Of a DNA stretch of 64,000 nt, positions 61,036 to 64,000 are shown piece after piece (position 1 is the first letter of the stretch; the number at the start of each line of letters is the position of its first letter). The notes beneath the pieces were generated by a model that was not told the origin of the DNA, searched no databases, and worked only from the letters and a program-made list of their open reading frames with translations. Origin of the DNA: Paracoccus sp. DMF-8 (GTDB lineage: Bacteria; Pseudomonadota; Alphaproteobacteria; Rhodobacterales; Rhodobacteraceae); NCBI RefSeq assembly GCF_029309835.1, contig NZ_JARJHL010000011.1:310001-374000 (forward strand), read 5' to 3'. A program made the position numbers and the translations under genes.

Positions 61036-62349
61036 TTACTTGATGTAGCCCGAGCGGGTCATCTCGTTCGTCACCAGCGCCTGAGCTTGCGACAGCGCCT
61101 GATCCGCCGTCGTCGACCCGGCCAGGGCTGCCGAAAACATCTGCCCGACCGCCGTGCCCAGCCCCTGGAATTCGGGGATCGCGACGAATTGCACGCCGAT
61201 ATAGGGCACGTCATGCACCGCCGGATGGGTCGGATCGGCCGAATTGATCAGATCCAGCGTCATCTTGGCAAAGGGGACTTTCTGGTATTCGGGGTTGTCA
61301 TACAGCGACTGGCGCGTGCCCGGCGGGACGTTGGCCCAGCCCTCGTTTTCGGCGACCAGCGCCAGATATTCCTTGGACGTGGCCCATGCGACAAAGGTTT
61401 TCGCCGCATCGGCTTTCGTGCTGGATGCCGGGATGGCCAGGTTCCATGCCCACAGCCAGTTGCCGCGCTTGCCCAGCCCGTTGTCGGGCGCCAGCGCAAA
61501 GCCGACCTTGTCCGCGACCGTCGATTCCGCCGGGTTGGTGACAAAGGACGCCGCGACCGTCGCGTCGATCCACATGCCGCATTTGCCCTGCTGGAACAGC
61601 GACAGGTTTTCGTTGAACCCGTTGCTGGACGCGCCCGGAGGGCCGTAGTTGTTCATCAGGTCCAGATAGAAATTCAGTGTGTCCTTCCACGGCTGCTGGT
61701 CGAACTGGGGTTTCCAGTCCATGTCGAACCAGCTTGCGCCGAAACTGTTCGACATCGCCGTCAGAAATGCCATGTTTTCGCCCCAACCGGCCTTGCCGCG
61801 CAGGCAGATGCCATAGACCTCATTGCCCTTGTCGGTCATCTTTTCGGCGGCTTCGCGGATGAATTCCCAGGTCGGCGCCTCGGGCATCTCCAGCCCGGCC
61901 TGTTCCATCAGGTCGGTGCGATACATCACCATCGAGCTTTCGCCGTAAAACGGCGCGGCAATCAACTGGTCATCGACGGTCAACCCGCCCCGGATTGCGG
62001 GCAGCAGGTCGTCCACGTCATATTCGGCGGGCAGGTCGTTCAGCGACATCAGCCAGCCCTGCTTGCCCCAGATCGGCGCCTCATAGGTGCCGATGGTCAG
62101 CACGTCGAACTGGCCGCCCTTGGTGGCGATATCGGTCGTAACGCGCTGGCGCAGGATGTTTTCTTCCAGCGTGACCCATTCGACCTTGATGTCGGGATGG
62201 GCCTCGTTGAAGGCGGGCATCAGCTTTTGCATGCGGATCATGTCGCCATTGTTCACCGTGGCGACGGTGATGGTGGTCTCGGCAAGGCCTGCCCCTGCGA
62301 ACATGGCCAGTGCCGACGCGCCCATCAGCGCGCGGATATTCATCTGCAT
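61036..62349 (-). CDS. smoE: Polyol ABC transporter substrate-binding protein
   Basis: 437 residues with a signal peptide (MNIRALMGASALAMFAGAGLA). Periplasmic sugar-binding fold of the MalE/CUT1 class; VLTIGTYEAPIWGKQGWL, PFYGESSMVMYRTDLMEQAGL and PEYQKVPFAKMTLDLINSADPTHP are typical. It starts the transport operon, 24 bases from an inverted repeat that is a good operator candidate. GGGAGGGAA lies just before the ATG. Confidence 0.93.
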   Translation of the reverse strand: MQMNIRALMGASALAMFAGAGLAETTITVATVNNGDMIRMQKLMPAFNEAHPDIKVEWVTLEENILRQRVTTDIATKGGQFDVLTIGTYEAPIWGKQGWLMSLNDLPAEYDVDDLLPAIRGGLTVDDQLIAAPFYGESSMVMYRTDLMEQAGLEMPEAPTWEFIREAAEKMTDKGNEVYGICLRGKAGWGENMAFLTAMSNSFGASWFDMDWKPQFDQQPWKDTLNFYLDLMNNYGPPGASSNGFNENLSLFQQGKCGMWIDATVAASFVTNPAESTVADKVGFALAPDNGLGKRGNWLWAWNLAIPASSTKADAAKTFVAWATSKEYLALVAENEGWANVPPGTRQSLYDNPEYQKVPFAKMTLDLINSADPTHPAVHDVPYIGVQFVAIPEFQGLGTAVGQMFSAALAGSTTADQALSQAQALVTNEMTRSGYIK

Positions 62350-62372
62350 TGTCTTCCCTCCCTTTCAAGCAA

Positions 62373-62405
62373 TGAGCATTTGATCGCTTGATGGGCAAAT
62401 ACTCA
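62373..62405. promoter_or_regulatory. Operator candidate between the SorC-type regulator and smoE
   Basis: TGAGCATTTG (62373-62382) and CAAATACTCA (62396-62405) form an inverted repeat matching at nine of ten positions, centred 13 bases apart. The spacing (about 23 bases centre to centre) spans two helical turns, as for SorC/DeoR-type tetramers. Confidence 0.6.
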
Positions 62406-62478
62406 CACATGGGCGCTGAAATGCAAACACTTTTGTCGTAGTTTTTTGACGTTCATGTCCAAAGGGCGGGGGCAGGGT

Positions 62479-63429
62479 TCAGGCCAGCAGGGCCTGCGCG
62501 GTCCGTTCGTCGGTGACCAGACCGTTGATAATACGCGATTTCATGGCGCCCAGAATGGCCGGAACCTTGCTGTCGCCCGCCGCCACCCCGATCGAGGGGC
62601 GATCCAGCCCCGGCGCGACCCGGATGCCGCCGGTGCGGCGGTTCGTGCCGACATCCAGATAACGACCCTGCGGATCAAAGACCCAACCCGCGACTTCGCC
62701 GACCGCGCCCGCCGCGCGCATGTCCTGCAATTCGTCCAGCGACAAAAACCCGTCGGCGCGCAGGGGCGCGTCATCCGACATCTGGCCCACCCCGACAAAG
62801 ACCACATCGGCACTCTGCGCCAGATCGACGACGCGGCGCACCGGCGGCAGGCTGTGAAAGGCGGCATGTTCCTGGGGCGAGGTGCTGATCACCGGGACCG
62901 GCATCGGGTAATGCGGCGCGCGGACCTTGTCGGCGACGCGCATCACCACGTCGAAGAAGCTGGCCGAGCCGTCGGGGGCGATATTGCCGATCAGCGAGAC
63001 AAGTTTATGTTGTTGCGCCTCGGTCGGGGTCAGTTCCTCGGCCAGACCGCGCAGGGCGCGGCCGGTGCCCAGACCGATGACCAGCGGCTCGGGCATGCGC
63101 AGGAACCGTTCCAGTTCCGCCGCCGCTGCGCCCGCGATGGCCAGCACCGGATCCGCGCCCGCGGGCAGCGAGGGCATGACCCGGCAGCGCCCCAGATCAA
63201 AGCGGCTGCGCAGGCGGCTTTCCATCTCCATGCAGGCGCCGATGCGGTGGTTCAGGCGGACATGGATCAGCCCTTCGGCCATGGCGCGGCTGACCAGACG
63301 CTGCGCGCGCTGGCGGCTGATGCCCAGTTCCGTCGCGATCTGGTCCTGCGTCAGCCCGCCGACGTAATACAGCCAGCCCGCGCGCGCGGCATCATCCTGT
63401 GGCGTCGGCTCGGCCCCGGACGGGTTCAT
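62479..63429 (-). CDS. SorC-family sugar-binding transcriptional regulator
   Basis: 316 residues. The N-terminal HTH is GWLYYVGGLTQDQIATELGISRQRAQRLVSRAMAEGLIHVRL (about 18-58), the rest is the SorC/CggR sugar-phosphate isomerase-like effector domain (GLGTGRALRGLAEEL, VFVGVGQM and VAAGDSKVPAILGAMKS). It corresponds in position to smoC. Presumably de-represses smoEFGK-mtlK when a polyol or its phosphate is bound. The ATG overlaps the HAD gene's stop (ATGA). Confidence 0.88.
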   Translation of the reverse strand: MNPSGAEPTPQDDAARAGWLYYVGGLTQDQIATELGISRQRAQRLVSRAMAEGLIHVRLNHRIGACMEMESRLRSRFDLGRCRVMPSLPAGADPVLAIAGAAAAELERFLRMPEPLVIGLGTGRALRGLAEELTPTEAQQHKLVSLIGNIAPDGSASFFDVVMRVADKVRAPHYPMPVPVISTSPQEHAAFHSLPPVRRVVDLAQSADVVFVGVGQMSDDAPLRADGFLSLDELQDMRAAGAVGEVAGWVFDPQGRYLDVGTNRRTGGIRVAPGLDRPSIGVAAGDSKVPAILGAMKSRIINGLVTDERTAQALLA

Positions 63430-64000
63430 GTCGCTCTCCTCAACTCGGGCGCCAGCAATTCGGGTGCCAGCCGAAAGAAATCGGCGAAATCGGCGAAATG
63501 CAGGTCAGGCCGGGCGTCATCCGGCTCGGGCGGCGTATCGCCCCGCATATGGCTGCCCCCGGTAAAGCGCCAGACCGCCATTCCTGCGGCCCTTGCGGCG
63601 CGGATACCGGTCAGGCTGTCTTCGATCACCAGACAGTCGCGGGGCGGGACGCCCATCCGGGACGCGGCATGCAGGAACAGATCGAGGGCGGGTTTGCCCC
63701 GCGCCACCTCGCTGGCGGTGAAGGTGAGATTGCGCAGACGATCCCACAGCCCGACCTGCTGCAGCGAAAATTCCGCCCGGCGCGGGCTGGACGAGGTCGC
63801 AACGCAAAAGGGAATGGCCAGCGCGTCCAGCACCTGCGGCACGCCCGGCATCACCTGCAATTCGCGGCGAAAGGCGTCCAGCAGGCGCTCGCGATACTGA
63901 TCCTCGAAGGCGGGGGGCAGGTCGATGCCGAAATCGCGCCGGATCTCGGCCAGAACGGTGGGATAGCTGCGGCCCAGAAACCGTTGGGCGACATAGCCCA
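63426..64000 (-). CDS. HAD-family hydrolase, C-terminal part (runs off the window)
   Basis: About 190 residues of a beta-phosphoglucomutase-like HAD phosphatase: YVAQRFLGRSYPTVLAEIRRDFGIDLPPAF and FRRELQVMPGVPQVLDAL in the cap domain, then motif II Ser in VATSSSPRR, motif III Lys in ARGKPALDLFLHAA and motif IV in CLVIEDSLTGIRAARAAGM. The motif I Asp lies beyond the right edge. Coupled by a four-base overlap to the SorC regulator; likely dephosphorylates a sugar or polyol phosphate in the smo pathway. Confidence 0.88.
   Translation of the reverse strand, partial: GYVAQRFLGRSYPTVLAEIRRDFGIDLPPAFEDQYRERLLDAFRRELQVMPGVPQVLDALAIPFCVATSSSPRRAEFSLQQVGLWDRLRNLTFTASEVARGKPALDLFLHAASRMGVPPRDCLVIEDSLTGIRAARAAGMAVWRFTGGSHMRGDTPPEPDDARPDLHFADFADFFRLAPELLAPELRRAT

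Overview
The window is high-GC DNA from an alphaproteobacterium of the Rhodobacterales, most likely Paracoccus or a close relative. Three things point there: a 50-residue aa3-type cytochrome c oxidase subunit IV of the Paracoccus kind (37063-37215), a polyol (smo/mtlK) ABC-transport operon of the Rhodobacter/Paracoccus type, and GC-rich codon use with gene pairs typical of that order (xseB-ispA-dxs; pdxJ-acpS-lepB-rnc-era). I see no rRNA, tRNA or CRISPR array.

Layout. 1-10 kb: the start of a copper-chaperone gene, a DMT transporter, lepA, a REP-associated transposase with two REP copies, a type II NADH dehydrogenase, an HDAC-family protein and xseB-ispA-dxs. 10-21 kb: a Hint-domain protein, a VIT transporter, a damaged SH3-type secreted protein, an epimerase/LLM oxidoreductase pair, AMP nucleosidase, HU, a hydrolase, a second DMT transporter, a divergent GST/WYL-regulator pair, the stub of a DNA exonuclease and an outer-membrane protein. 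21-33 kb (mostly minus strand): gyrB, DUF1491, era, rnc, lepB, acpS, pdxJ, ispE, a TPR protein and ETF-ubiquinone oxidoreductase. 33-46 kb: greA, a GNAT enzyme, azlCD, a lipoprotein, ctaH, a metallo-hydrolase/acyl-CoA dehydrogenase pair, tsaC, yqgE, a DsbD-like protein, a uracil-DNA glycosylase and leuB. 46-49 kb: a GSCFA protein, an IS5-family element and a truncated sulfotransferase. 49-56 kb: efeUOB plus an EfeM-like gene for ferrous iron uptake, preceded by an operon encoding an ECF sigma factor, its anti-sigma factor and a peroxiredoxin-like/2OG-Fe(II) oxygenase fusion. 56-64 kb: mtlK, smoKGFE, a SorC-type regulator and a HAD phosphatase for polyol use.

Two broader points. First, many conserved genes between about 7 and 48 kb (ispA, gyrB, rnc, an acyl-CoA dehydrogenase, a metallo-hydrolase and others) carry single-base indels, mostly in short G/C runs, while 49-64 kb looks clean. 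Sequence error is the simplest reading, and I annotate those genes across the breaks. Second, the IS5-family transposase gene contains four short palindromic insertions of two families, each of which appears to keep the reading frame. These resemble the palindromic elements known from Rickettsia in concept but not in sequence, and they are the most unusual thing in the window.
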